DNA from: Desulfuribacillus stibiiarsenatis
Lineage (GTDB): Bacteria > Bacillota > Bacilli > Desulfuribacillales > Desulfuribacillaceae
Direction: 5' to 3'
DNA: 64,000 bases
NCBI RefSeq assembly: GCF_001742305.1
Contig: NZ_MJAT01000038.1
Location: 62,001 to 126,000, forward strand
Below the pieces are notes generated by a model. That model saw nothing but the letters and a program-made list of their open reading frames with translations. It did no database searches and was not told the origin of the DNA. A program made the position numbers and the translations under genes. The stretch's first letter is position 1. Each line of letters begins with the position of its first letter. This document shows positions 26,644 through 36,639 of this stretch, piece after piece.

Positions 26644-26698
26644 AAACTTGACATTCGCCAAGCTTTCGCGAAGAGAATGTCTTAGTTGCACTTATTTC
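26644..26698 (-). repeat. Dispersed repeat, copy A
   Basis: In the leftward reading: GAAATAAGTGCAACTAA (26698-26682), hairpin GACATTC...GAATGTC (26681-26675 with 26656-26650), then AAGTTT. It shares its first 17 bases with copy F and about 42 of 49 positions with copy B. It may double as the mdh leader or the icd 3' end, since it begins 3 bp after the icd stop. Confidence 0.75.
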
Positions 26699-26700
26699 GC

Positions 26701-27918
26701 CTAAGATAAATTTTTTATAATCGCATCAGCAAATTCAGATGTCTTTAACTCAGTAGCTTGGTCCATTTGTCTCGCTAAGTCATAAGTGACTGTCTTTTGT
26801 TGAATTGCTTTTTCCATAGCTTCGGTAATCATGGAAGCTGCTTCTGTCCATCCAAGATAGTCGAGCATCATCACACCCGAAAGAATCACAGAGCTTGGGT
26901 TAACCTTATCAAGACCCGCATACTTAGGTGCTGTTCCATGCGTTGCTTCGAAAATCGCAATATGATTGCTGATATTTCCACCTGGAGCTAGTCCTAAACC
27001 ACCAACCTGTGCAGCTAGAGCATCTGACAAATAGTCTCCATTTAGGTTAAGCGTTGCTATAACATCATATTCTTCTGGACGAATTAACGCCTGCTGGAAC
27101 ATATTGTCAGCAATGCGATCTTTTACAACGATTTTGCCTTCTGGGACTTTCCCATTATATTCATTCCATAGTTCATCTTCTGTGATAATGTACTCGCGGA
27201 ATTCTTGAGTAGCTACTTCATAGCCCCAATCTTTAAACGCGCCTTCCGTGAATTTCATGATGTTTCCTTTATGAACTAACGTAACACTACTACGCTTTAA
27301 ATCAATAGCATATTGAATCGCTTTACGCACAAGACGCTTACTACCTTCAATAGAGACTGGCTTAATTCCAATACCAGAGTCAGGACGGATGTTCTTACCA
27401 AACTCCTCATTGATATAGGCAATGATTTTCTTCGCTTGCTCGCTACCTTCGCTCCACTCGATACCAGAGTATACATCCTCGGTATTTTCACGGAAAATCA
27501 CCATATCTACCTTTTCAGGCTCTTTCACAGGGCTAGGTACTCCTGTAAAATAACGAACAGGACGAACGCATGCGTACAAGTCTAAAATTTGTCGAAGAGC
27601 AACATTTAAAGAACGAATCCCTCCACCTACTGGAGTCGTTAATGGTCCCTTAATTCCTACTATGTATTCCTTCATTGCTTCAATCGTCGCATCAGGCAAC
27701 CATTCACCTGTTTCGTTCTTCGCCTTTTCACCAGCTAAGACTTCTTTCCAAGCAATCTTCTTTTCTCCGTTGTATGCCTTTGCTACAGCCGCGTCAAACA
27801 CGCGAACAGACGCGCTCCAAATGTCTGGCCCGATTCCATCTCCCTCAATAAAAGGAATAATTGGATTGTTTGGAACGTTTAACTTACCATTTTGAATCGT
27901 TATTTTTGAACCTGTCAA
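26701..27918 (-). CDS. icd: Isocitrate dehydrogenase (NADP)
   Basis: A 405-residue enzyme oxidising isocitrate to 2-oxoglutarate. Motifs: [14 protein letters not shown] at the start, substrate serine loop RSLNVALRQ and [14 protein letters not shown]. Later come the metal-site [31 protein letters not shown] and the coenzyme loop [11 protein letters not shown]. In B. subtilis citZ (citrate synthase) precedes icd; here the upstream neighbour is ytwI. Confidence 0.96.
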   Translation of the reverse strand: MTGSKITIQNGKLNVPNNPIIPFIEGDGIGPDIWSASVRVFDAAVAKAYNGEKKIAWKEVLAGEKAKNETGEWLPDATIEAMKEYIVGIKGPLTTPVGGGIRSLNVALRQILDLYACVRPVRYFTGVPSPVKEPEKVDMVIFRENTEDVYSGIEWSEGSEQAKKIIAYINEEFGKNIRPDSGIGIKPVSIEGSKRLVRKAIQYAIDLKRSSVTLVHKGNIMKFTEGAFKDWGYEVATQEFREYIITEDELWNEYNGKVPEGKIVVKDRIADNMFQQALIRPEEYDVIATLNLNGDYLSDALAAQVGGLGLAPGGNISNHIAIFEATHGTAPKYAGLDKVNPSSVILSGVMMLDYLGWTEAASMITEAMEKAIQQKTVTYDLARQMDQATELKTSEFADAIIKNLS

Positions 27919-28006
27919 GATGATTCCTCCCTATCCTCAGTGAAACACATGATTTGTGATACTCTGTTTCATTAGTTGAAAATTATATCGTAAAAATCGC
28001 TTTTTA

Positions 28007-28468
28007 TCAACCGCTAAACATCGCATAAATCCGCATGAATATCACCGCAATTCCAGCACCAATTAAAGGTCCGACTGGAATCCCCTTTAGAAAAATGACT
28101 CCCAAAATCGTCCCTATGACTAATCCACCCGTAAGCTGCGGGTCATTCTTGAGTAAGTCAACTCCAGCACCACCAAGCATTGCTACTAATAATCCGGATA
28201 TAATTACAATCCAACCTTGTGGAGATTGCAAGGTATCCGAGAGCTGCCGTAACTCCACTTCACCAGTGGCAATCGGAATTAAAACGGCTATGGTTATAAT
28301 AATAATTCCCACATTTAATCCATGACTCTTCAACCAAGGAAAGATATATGGTGATAAAGTTGTCCAACGAATCAACAGTAAAACCGCTACAGCCACTACC
28401 ACAGATTGATTCTTACTAAGTAATCCCAAACCAAGTAATAGGATTAAAAATATCGATGCTTGAGACAT
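28007..28468 (-). CDS. ytwI: DUF441 membrane protein YtwI
   Basis: A 153-residue, four-helix membrane protein of the DUF441 family. It contains the family stretch LGLLSKNQSVVVAVAVLLL and a Gly-rich third helix (LTGGLVIGTILGVIFLKGIP). Position between ytvI and the icd-mdh block is as in B. subtilis. Function is unknown in the whole family. Confidence 0.88.
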   Translation of the reverse strand: MSQASIFLILLLGLGLLSKNQSVVVAVAVLLLIRWTTLSPYIFPWLKSHGLNVGIIIITIAVLIPIATGEVELRQLSDTLQSPQGWIVIISGLLVAMLGGAGVDLLKNDPQLTGGLVIGTILGVIFLKGIPVGPLIGAGIAVIFMRIYAMFSG

Positions 28469-28579
28469 ATGTTCACCTCTAAATTGATTTACTGAATGCT
28501 ATACTATATGGTATTGTTTTTATATGCTTAAGCATAATGAATGGATTATAGTTTCTCAAAAACAGAAAGAAGGATACTA

Positions 28580-29524
28580 TTGGCACCGTTATCAGACATA
28601 AACAAAACGTATATCTCTTTAATTCTATCAACCTTTATATGGGGAAGTGCATTCATTGCCGCAAAGGTTTCCGTTGCGGTGTTTCATCCCTTTACCGTCG
28701 CGTTCCTACGTTTTTTCGGGGCATCGATTGTACTATGGATTGTCATGACACTTCGAGAGCCCAATCGACCGAAGTTAGCCAAGCAAGATATTATAACATT
28801 TACCATTTTAGGGCTTGTGGGAATCTACGGCTATAATGTCTTATTCTTTTATGGCGTAATGCTTGCACCTGTTACGAAAAGCTCATTAATGATCGCAACA
28901 AATCCAATATTTATTGCTATTTTATCTGTTATTGTACTAAAAGAAAAGTTGCGTCCACTACAATTTTTGGGTGTCCTGTTGGGAATCGTAGGTGCCTTTG
29001 TGATTATCACGAATGGCTCCATCCTATCATTCTTTGAAGCTGGAGTGACAAAAGTAGACTTCATTCTTATTGGTGCCGTCATTTGTTGGGCGATTTACTC
29101 GATTGTTGGGAAAATTAGTTTACAGCGGTTTTCACCACTCGTATCAACGACATATGCGTGTATTGCAGGCACATTCTTTCTGTTTGTCTTTTCTTTACCA
29201 CAGATTATGAACGAACAATATTCAAATGCTAACATTACCGTATGGTCAGCGATTGTCTATATGGCTGTTGTCGTGTCCGCCTTAAGCTTTGTTCTTTGGT
29301 ATGATGGTATCCGTGTAGTTGGCGCTGCGAAAGCTGCATCTTTTATTAACTTAATGCCAATTTCAGCAGTTACACTAGCTGTCTTAATATTCGGAGAAAA
29401 GTTATCGATTTATCAATTCTATGGGGCAGTGCTTATCATCATAGGAGTATATTTGAGTAATCGTAAGTATTCTACAAAACCTCTTGTTAACCAAGAACAG
29501 AATATCAAATTACAGGATTCTTAG
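28580..29524 (+). CDS. EamA/DMT-family transporter
   Basis: A ten-helix drug/metabolite transporter with two EamA repeats. The first opens STFIWGSAFIAAKV; the second opens ICWAIYSIVGK near the middle. It probably exports or imports a small metabolite, and the substrate cannot be told. The TTG at 28580 follows AAGAAGGA by 5 bp. The ATG at 28541 gives a 13-residue longer, charged N-terminus with no ribosome site, so TTG is preferred. Not part of the B. subtilis order at this place. Confidence 0.82.
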   Translation: MAPLSDINKTYISLILSTFIWGSAFIAAKVSVAVFHPFTVAFLRFFGASIVLWIVMTLREPNRPKLAKQDIITFTILGLVGIYGYNVLFFYGVMLAPVTKSSLMIATNPIFIAILSVIVLKEKLRPLQFLGVLLGIVGAFVIITNGSILSFFEAGVTKVDFILIGAVICWAIYSIVGKISLQRFSPLVSTTYACIAGTFFLFVFSLPQIMNEQYSNANITVWSAIVYMAVVVSALSFVLWYDGIRVVGAAKAASFINLMPISAVTLAVLIFGEKLSIYQFYGAVLIIIGVYLSNRKYSTKPLVNQEQNIKLQDS

Positions 29525-29600
29525 TCTCATAATCAATGAATGCAAGTCTTCTCGATATAATCAGATATGAGATAGTCTATTATAGTACATGGAGGTGAAA

Positions 29601-30716
29601 ATGGTGTTCACAAAAAGAAATGGCGTAATTTTACTTCGATTGCTTATATTGTTATTGATTTTGTCCATTATAGGATATTTGTTTGTGCATTTATTTGCTA
29701 TCTTCTTACCTTTTATTTTAGGAACTTTCGTTGCTTTTCTTATGGTTCCATTAATTAATGTTTTGGAAAAACGATATCGGATGCATCGGTCCGTAGCAAC
29801 TCTAATCATCTTATTATTATTCTTAGTAGTTGGGACAACCTTTATTACCTTAATTACGGCGCAAATTATCTCTGAAGGAATTAAGCTTGCTTATCAGCTA
29901 CCAAATTATATTGCGGCCAGTACGGAATATATGCAGGAATTATTAGTACAAGAGTATTTTGTCGATTACTTTGATACTCTGAATGATTATTATCAAGGCT
30001 TACCAGCAGAAGCGCAACACAATATTATGATGACTATTCAAAGCAATTTCCCTAGTTTAGTGGATCAGGTGCAGGCATTTATTAAAACCGTGCTCACGGA
30101 TACAGTGCGTATCGTAGGTGGTATACCGGGGACTTTAACTATCGTTGTAGTGGCGATTCTAGCAGCATATTTCATAGCAAAGGATTGGAACCTCTATAAA
30201 GCCAAACTACAAGAGCGTCTCCCCGAGGAAGTTTCTGATAAAGGAGCGATTGTATACCATCAGCTTGTGAAAGCTTTCGGCGGCTATATCAAAGCCCAAG
30301 CAATTCTAGTAAGTGTCACAGGGGTTATCGTTATTATTGGACTGATAGCACTAGATGTAGAATATGCGTTTACGCTAGGACTAATCTCTGCATTTCTTGA
30401 TATCTTACCTTACATTGGTATTGGACTACTGTTTGTTCCTTGGGTTATATATCTCTTTATCTTCGGGCAATACAAGCTTGCCATTGGCCTTTCTGTACTT
30501 TATCTAGCGATTGCAATTACAAGACAATCAATTGAACCGCAGATTCTATCTTCTAGTGTTGGAACGAAGCCCTTACCGACATTAATCGCATTATATGTTG
30601 GTCTGAAAACTTTAGGGGTATTTGGACTCATCATGGGGCCCATCATACTCGTACTATTGACTACCTTGTATAAAGCAGAAGTATTCCATGACATATGGAA
30701 AGTGGTAAAAGAGTAA
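29601..30716 (+). CDS. ytvI: Sporulation membrane protein YtvI (AI-2E family)
   Basis: A 371-residue AI-2E-transporter-family protein with about seven helices and the family's amphipathic central region. Signature stretches are FAIFLPFILGTFVAFLMVPL, SAFLDILPYIGIGLLFVPW and the C-terminal KTLGVFGLIMGPIILVLL. Start ATG 29601 directly follows GGAGGTGA; the upstream ATG at 29589 overlaps that site. Length equals B. subtilis YtvI. Role in sporulation is known only from annotation of the homologue. Confidence 0.88.
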   Translation: MVFTKRNGVILLRLLILLLILSIIGYLFVHLFAIFLPFILGTFVAFLMVPLINVLEKRYRMHRSVATLIILLLFLVVGTTFITLITAQIISEGIKLAYQLPNYIAASTEYMQELLVQEYFVDYFDTLNDYYQGLPAEAQHNIMMTIQSNFPSLVDQVQAFIKTVLTDTVRIVGGIPGTLTIVVVAILAAYFIAKDWNLYKAKLQERLPEEVSDKGAIVYHQLVKAFGGYIKAQAILVSVTGVIVIIGLIALDVEYAFTLGLISAFLDILPYIGIGLLFVPWVIYLFIFGQYKLAIGLSVLYLAIAITRQSIEPQILSSSVGTKPLPTLIALYVGLKTLGVFGLIMGPIILVLLTTLYKAEVFHDIWKVVKE

Positions 30717-30735
30717 TACTCTTTTACCACTTTTT
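30702..30735 (+). terminator. Terminator shared by ytvI and fxsA
   Basis: GTGGTAAAAGAG and CTCTTTTACCAC with a 5-base loop, then TTTTT. The left arm lies in the last ytvI codons and the right arm contains the convergent fxsA stop, so it may serve both directions. Confidence 0.85.
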
Positions 30736-31119
30736 GTATATTAGTATGTTCCCAGAACGCAGGATGTTTGAAAACCATGTTCTCATCCATAGTTTTAAAA
30801 TCCCCCTGGACGTCGGTATTAACAAAAGAAACCCTACAACATCTGTTACAAACCCTGGAGTCAATAAAAGTAACCCACCAACCAGAATGGCTAAGCCATC
30901 TAATATTGCCTCGCCCGGAATCCTTCCTTGCTGTAAATCTAATTGTGCAAGTAATAACGTCTGTCTTCCTTGACTTTTTGCCAAATATGCTCCTAAAAAG
31001 CCTGTGAATATGATGAATCCAAGGGTAGTCCAAGCGCCGAAGATTTGACCAACTTTAATAATAACATAAATTTCTAAAGCAGGAACAAGTATAAACAGTA
31101 GGGTAAGTAGTCTTAGCAT
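30724..31119 (-). CDS. fxsA: FxsA family membrane protein
   Basis: A 131-residue cytoplasmic-membrane protein of the FxsA family, named for suppression of phage exclusion in E. coli. It has hydrophobic N-terminus LLTLLFILVPALEIYVIIKVG, the conserved GFIIFTGFLGAYLAKSQG and a central glycine-rich helix (AILVGGLLLLTPGFVTD). The ATG at 31119 is spaced correctly from GGGGGG; the ATG at 31134 lies on that site. Its start overlaps the end of the thioesterase gene by 7 bp. Physiological role unclear. Confidence 0.88.
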   Translation of the reverse strand: MLRLLTLLFILVPALEIYVIIKVGQIFGAWTTLGFIIFTGFLGAYLAKSQGRQTLLLAQLDLQQGRIPGEAILDGLAILVGGLLLLTPGFVTDVVGFLLLIPTSRGILKLWMRTWFSNILRSGNILIYKKW

Positions 31120-31541
31120 TGTGCACCCCCCCATAGTTGTTCAATGATTCGCGCCAATTGCGGATACTTTCTTTGTATGCTGATTGGTCTACCATTTTGA
31201 ATCAATGCATGTGTTGTATACCCTGTCGCCAGTAGCTCTTGTCTCTCTTTATGAACCACTTTGTAGGTAAAAACAAGCTTTACACCTGTAAAATCATGAA
31301 TCGCTGTATGAATCTCAACAATGTCATCATATTTCGCAGGCTTTACATATTTACAGTATAAGTCCACGACAGGCATCATGATTCCATCTTCTTCTAAACT
31401 CTTATAGCTAATGCCATGGGTCCTCATGAAATCCGTCCGAGCCACTTCAAACCATATGGCATAATTCGAATGGTATACTACTTGCATTTGATCTGTTTCC
31501 TGATATCGAACGCGCAGTTCTGAATAGTTATGACCTGTCAT
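31113..31541 (-). CDS. YbgC/4HBT-type acyl-CoA thioesterase
   Basis: A 142-residue hot-dog thioesterase. The signature VRYQETDQMQVVYHSNYAIW includes the catalytic Asp and the HxNY turn of the 4-hydroxybenzoyl-CoA thioesterase family. These enzymes hydrolyse short acyl-CoAs or acyl-ACPs. It is coupled to fxsA by overlap and lies just downstream of pyk. Substrate unknown. Confidence 0.86.
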   Translation of the reverse strand: MTGHNYSELRVRYQETDQMQVVYHSNYAIWFEVARTDFMRTHGISYKSLEEDGIMMPVVDLYCKYVKPAKYDDIVEIHTAIHDFTGVKLVFTYKVVHKERQELLATGYTTHALIQNGRPISIQRKYPQLARIIEQLWGGAQC

Positions 31542-31567
31542 GTAGTACTCCTTCCCACGGTTAGCAA

Positions 31568-33322
31568 TTATAGTATATTTGCTCTACCTGAGTAGATTAC
31601 GCCGCGCGATGCATCTACGGTAATTTCATCACCATTTTTCACTTTATGTAAAATTCCTCGAACACCTACAATGACAGGTATGCCTAAGCTAATACCAACG
31701 ATGGCCGCATGTGATGTGATTCCAGCTTCCTCAGTGATAATCGCACTCGCTTTTTCTATGGCTGGCATAAGATCTTTCTCAGTAGCGTATGTGATTAGAA
31801 TTTCTCCTTCTTTCATCTCATCACAGGCAGTACTATTGACTTCACATACACGAGCAATTCCACTTACACTCTTCTCACCAACACCAGTCCCTCTTCCAAT
31901 GATTTCACCCATAATATGAACCTTCATTAGATTCGTAGTTCCTGACTGCCCTACTGGTACACCGGCAGTGATAATAATCAAATCACCGCTTTTAATATAT
32001 TTCGAATGGTCTACAGCTTCAATCGCAACTCGGAACATTTCGTCCGTAGAATGGGTTTCCTTGCCTAATACAGGCTGTATTCCCCAGGAAATAAGCAATT
32101 GTCTGCTCACCAACGGATCTGGTGTAACCGCTATAATCTGACATGCTGGACGAAACTTCGATACCATTCTAGCTGTATATCCACTAGATGTTGATGTGAC
32201 TACTGCTTTTGCATGTAGTTCGTGGGCGACATTCGCGACAGCATAACTGATTGCGCTAGTAACGGATGATGGAAGAATGCATTGATAGTCGGCACGCAAG
32301 TTATTCTTATAAATATTCGAGTTTTCTGTTGTTTCTGCAATTTGAGCCATGATAGAAACTGCTTGCAATGGATAATCGCCGGCAGCCGTCTCACCAGATA
32401 ACATAATGGCGTCTGTTCCATCGAGGATTGCATTAGCTACATCGCTTGCTTCTGCCCTTGTTGGTCGAGGATTGCGCTGCATAGAATCAAGCATTTGCGT
32501 AGCCGTTACAACTGGCTTACCAGCTTCGTTACATTTTTTAATAATTTCTTTTTGCACTAGTGGGACTTGCTCTGGCGGAATCTCTACTCCTAAATCCCCA
32601 CGAGCTACCATAATTCCGTCGGACACTTCGATAATTTCATCAATATTTACAACCGCTTCTGTGCTTTCAATTTTAGAGATAATTTGGATTTTCGAATTAT
32701 GTTTCTCTAAAATCTCACGAATTTGTAACACATCAAGGGCTTTTCTAATAAACGAGGCAGCAATGAATTCTACATTGTTCTCAATCGCAAACAGAATATC
32801 TTGCACATCTTTTTCTGTAATACTTGGAAGTTGTGTGGATATTCCTGGAAGATTAATTCCTTTCTTGTTCTTCAATATTCCTGAGTTGATAATCTTACAA
32901 TGTACCTCAGATGCAGCAATACTAACGACCTTTAATTCGATTAGACCATCATCCACAAGGATCGTATCGCCAACCGATAAATCTTCAGCTAAATGGTCAT
33001 ACGTGATTGCTACCTTTTCCTGTGTTCCTATAAAATCGCCTGGAACTAATGTGATCATTTCACCTGACTTTAACTCTACCTTCCCATCTACTACTTCCTT
33101 CGTACGAATCTCTGGGCCCTTCGTATCTACCATAATCGCAACAGGAATATTTACTGATTGGCTAACTTTACGAACAAGCTCGACTCGACGTTTGTGTTCT
33201 TCATGGGATCCATGAGAGAAATTTAACCTTGCGACATTAATGCCTGCTTTAATGATTCCTCTTAATGTTTCTAGTGAGTCTGTAGCTGGTCCTATTGTCG
33301 CGACTATTTTTGTCTTTCGCAT
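31568..33322 (-). CDS. pyk: Pyruvate kinase with PEP-utilising C-terminal domain
   Basis: A 584-residue pyruvate kinase. The barrel carries TKIVATIGPAT, NFSHGSHEEH, the catalytic-lysine strand IQIISKIESTEAV, the MVARGDLGVEIP signature and TRAEASDVANAILDGTDA. After the regulatory domain comes an extra domain with EEAGITSHAAIVGISLGIP, the PEP-utilising swivel domain typical of Bacillus enzymes (His in TSHAA). It lies downstream of pfkA with a 140-bp gap holding nothing recognisable. Confidence 0.96.
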   Translation of the reverse strand: MRKTKIVATIGPATDSLETLRGIIKAGINVARLNFSHGSHEEHKRRVELVRKVSQSVNIPVAIMVDTKGPEIRTKEVVDGKVELKSGEMITLVPGDFIGTQEKVAITYDHLAEDLSVGDTILVDDGLIELKVVSIAASEVHCKIINSGILKNKKGINLPGISTQLPSITEKDVQDILFAIENNVEFIAASFIRKALDVLQIREILEKHNSKIQIISKIESTEAVVNIDEIIEVSDGIMVARGDLGVEIPPEQVPLVQKEIIKKCNEAGKPVVTATQMLDSMQRNPRPTRAEASDVANAILDGTDAIMLSGETAAGDYPLQAVSIMAQIAETTENSNIYKNNLRADYQCILPSSVTSAISYAVANVAHELHAKAVVTSTSSGYTARMVSKFRPACQIIAVTPDPLVSRQLLISWGIQPVLGKETHSTDEMFRVAIEAVDHSKYIKSGDLIIITAGVPVGQSGTTNLMKVHIMGEIIGRGTGVGEKSVSGIARVCEVNSTACDEMKEGEILITYATEKDLMPAIEKASAIITEEAGITSHAAIVGISLGIPVIVGVRGILHKVKNGDEITVDASRGVIYSGRANIL

Positions 33323-33461
33323 AATGTACCTCCAACATTGATACTGAATATCTTCATTCTTTCTTTCAAGTGTAATATAAAAATGTGAATGGTGTATGTA
33401 TGTTTCTTATTGTTTTAGTTAATATTAAATGTTTTGTTACGCAGTTTTCTATTATGGTAAC

Positions 33462-34436
<975 letters not shown>

Positions 34437-34455
34437 TCAGTTTACATCTGTAACA

Positions 34456-34480
34456 CAAAAAGCACTGCAAATACAGTGCT
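34456..34480 (-). terminator. Terminator of accDA
   Basis: AGCACTG and CAGTGCT with a 6-base loop, followed leftward by TTTTTG. It lies 9 bp after the accA stop and precedes pfkA. Confidence 0.85.
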
Positions 34481-34488
34481 GTGTCTTA

Positions 34489-35427
34489 CTATTGATAACA
34501 TCCAATATTCTTATATTTATTATATCGTTGCTTTAGCATTTCATCCTTGCTCAAGTGATATAACTCTTCTAATGCCGATACAATGATAGACTTCATCGCA
34601 TCTGCTGTTTTCCCTGTATCCTTGTGTGCTCCACCCTTTGGTTCTTCAATAATGCCGTCGATAATATTAAATCCATACAAATCTTTGGCAGTAATTTTCA
34701 TTGTCTCAGCAGCTTTTTGAGCTAAAGATGCATCCTTCCATAATAGAGCTGCCGCACCTTCAGGAGATATTACGGAATAAATGGCATTCTCTAGCATATA
34801 AATCCGGTCCGCTACGCCTAATGCTAACGCACCACCACTACCACCCTCACCAGTGACAATAGAGATTATAGGTACGGTTAATCCCGCCATTTCAAATAGG
34901 TTCTTAGCAATCGCTTCCCCTTGTCCACGTTCCTCAGCAGCCTTGCCAGGGTAGGCCCCCGGGGTATCAATCAAGCAAATGATCGGTCGCTTGAACTTCT
35001 CTGCTTGTTTCATTAATCGCAATGCCTTACGATATCCTTCTGGATGTGGCATGCCAAAGTTTCTAGCAATATTGTCCTTAGTATCTTTCCCTTTTTGATG
35101 ACCTAAAACAGTCACTGGCTGACCATTCAAAATTGCAATACCACCAACGATTGCTGGATCGTCAGCAAAACTACGATCACCATGCAACTCTATAAAGTCT
35201 TCAAATATAGCTTTTATGTAGTCCAAACTCGTAGGTCTTAAGCTATGACGAGCAATTTGTGTCTTTTGCCAAGGTGATAGATTGCCATAAATTTCATTCT
35301 CTAACTTAACAGCACGTTCTTCTAGTTTAGCAATTTCATCGGATAAGTCGATATCGGATGAAATTGTGAATTTTTTCAGTTCATCTATTTTCTCTCGTAA
35401 TTCTGTAAGTGGCTTTTCAAAATTCAT
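34489..35427 (-). CDS. accA: Acetyl-CoA carboxylase carboxyltransferase alpha
   Basis: The alpha subunit of the carboxyltransferase making malonyl-CoA for fatty-acid synthesis. Motifs: [48 protein letters not shown] and [19 protein letters not shown] 35427 gives 312 residues but has no ribosome site close by. GGAGGTGGG inside the accD end is spaced for an ATT at 35439 overlapping the accD stop. An ATT start would give an N-terminus of the same length as B. subtilis AccA. Start therefore uncertain. Confidence 0.94.
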   Translation of the reverse strand: MNFEKPLTELREKIDELKKFTISSDIDLSDEIAKLEERAVKLENEIYGNLSPWQKTQIARHSLRPTSLDYIKAIFEDFIELHGDRSFADDPAIVGGIAILNGQPVTVLGHQKGKDTKDNIARNFGMPHPEGYRKALRLMKQAEKFKRPIICLIDTPGAYPGKAAEERGQGEAIAKNLFEMAGLTVPIISIVTGEGGSGGALALGVADRIYMLENAIYSVISPEGAAALLWKDASLAQKAAETMKITAKDLYGFNIIDGIIEEPKGGAHKDTGKTADAMKSIIVSALEELYHLSKDEMLKQRYNKYKNIGCYQ

Positions 35428-35434
35428 ATCATTC

Positions 35435-36295
35435 TTAATGGTGCCCACCTCCGAGCGCATGCATTTTTATTATCTTACTCAAAAACGAACGCATATCTTT
35501 ACGGTGAACCACTTGGTCTAACTGACCATGTTTTAATAGAAATTCTGCTGTCTGAAAATCGTCAGGTAGCTTTTGGCGAATCGTTTGCTCAATAATTCTT
35601 CTTCCAGCAAACCCAATTAAAGCCCCTGGCTCGGCAATATTCAAATCCCCTAAAGATGCAAAGCTAGCAGTTACTCCACCTGTTGTGGGATTGGTCATAA
35701 CTGATATGAACAACCCGCCCTGACGATCAAGCTCCTTTAGAGCTGCAGAGGTCTTTGCCATTTGCATTAAGCTATAAATCCCCTCTTGCATTCTTGCTCC
35801 ACCAGAAGCTGAGAATAATACAAACGGATAGTTTTTAATGATTGCCTTCTCTATCGCTCTAGTAATTTTCTCTCCTACAACAGAACCCATACTAGCCATC
35901 CGAAAACGAGAGTCCATAATCCCGAACACGAGCGGCATCCCGTCGATTGTTCCTTCACCTGTGACTACTGCCTCTTTTAGACCAGTTTTTTCAATGTCTG
36001 AAGCAAGCTTATCCTCATATTCAGGGAATTCCAGTGGATTGCAAGATTGTAAATCCTCATCATATTCGAAAAAGTTTTCGTTATCTAAAGTATAGCTAAT
36101 ACGTTCTCTTGAAGTAATTGCAAAATGATAATTGCATTTATTACAAGTTTTATAATTCTTCTCTAATTCTTTCGCATATAGTATTGCACTACAGGACGGA
36201 CATTTCACGATAATACCCTGTGGTACATCCTTTTGAACTTGTTTCGCTGTAACTGATGCGTACTTTTTCTTTTTCTGAAATAAATCTTTAAGCAC
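35435..36295 (-). CDS. accD: Acetyl-CoA carboxylase carboxyltransferase beta
   Basis: The beta subunit, 286 residues. An N-terminal zinc finger (CPSC and CNKC about 20 residues apart) is followed by the crotonase-like fold with [21 protein letters not shown] and [16 protein letters not shown]. It pairs with AccA, whose frame overlaps the accD end. It lies 11 bp downstream of a small conserved gene. Confidence 0.95.
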   Translation of the reverse strand: MLKDLFQKKKKYASVTAKQVQKDVPQGIIVKCPSCSAILYAKELEKNYKTCNKCNYHFAITSRERISYTLDNENFFEYDEDLQSCNPLEFPEYEDKLASDIEKTGLKEAVVTGEGTIDGMPLVFGIMDSRFRMASMGSVVGEKITRAIEKAIIKNYPFVLFSASGGARMQEGIYSLMQMAKTSAALKELDRQGGLFISVMTNPTTGGVTASFASLGDLNIAEPGALIGFAGRRIIEQTIRQKLPDDFQTAEFLLKHGQLDQVVHRKDMRSFLSKIIKMHALGGGHH

Positions 36296-36306
36296 TACGT
36301 TTCACC

Positions 36307-36504
36307 TCACAAATGGGAAGAATGCAATACTCTATGTAATGCATCCTGAACTTCGTCTAATTCACTTTCTGGCACTAATATTTCAAACTGACGTTTGGAT
36401 CCACTCACTTGTTTTACCTTTATTAAAAAACCTTCTTCTGTTAATTGAGTGCGAATCTTCTCCGCTATTTTCTCAGTAGGAGAGATGTAAATAACGGTCC
36501 ACAT
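36307..36504 (-). CDS. Small conserved protein upstream of accD
   Basis: A 65-residue protein opening MWTVIYISPTEKIAEKIRTQ and ending with an amphipathic helix. The beta-alpha-beta pattern (VIYISP, helix, FLIKVKQV, FEILVP, helix) resembles the DUF2007-type putative signalling fold, but this is a fold impression only. The ribosome site GGAGGGAGG-like stretch before the ATG and tight spacing to accD suggest one operon. Function unknown. Confidence 0.72.
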   Translation of the reverse strand: MWTVIYISPTEKIAEKIRTQLTEEGFLIKVKQVSGSKRQFEILVPESELDEVQDALHRVLHSSHL

Positions 36505-36550
36505 GGAGTTTCCTCCCTCTCATATCCGATTAATTTAAGTTTCTGTATAA

Positions 36551-36586
36551 ATAACGCATACTGCTATTATAAACAGTATGCGTTAT
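36551..36586. terminator. Perfect 13-bp hairpin before the accDA operon
   Basis: ATAACGCATACTG and CAGTATGCGTTAT with a 10-base loop. Leftward it would end the malic enzyme-regulator operon or form a leader hairpin for the accDA unit. The following sequence has few T on that strand, more on the other (TATTTTTAG). Confidence 0.55.
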
Positions 36587-36639
36587 AGTGTATTTTTAGT
36601 TATAATATCACAATTTATAGGACTGGCGCAACAAGACCA

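Noticed and set aside
36505-36639. FapR operator upstream of accDA
   Set aside because: No sequence near TTAGTACCTAGTACTAA is present; only the 13-bp hairpin was found.
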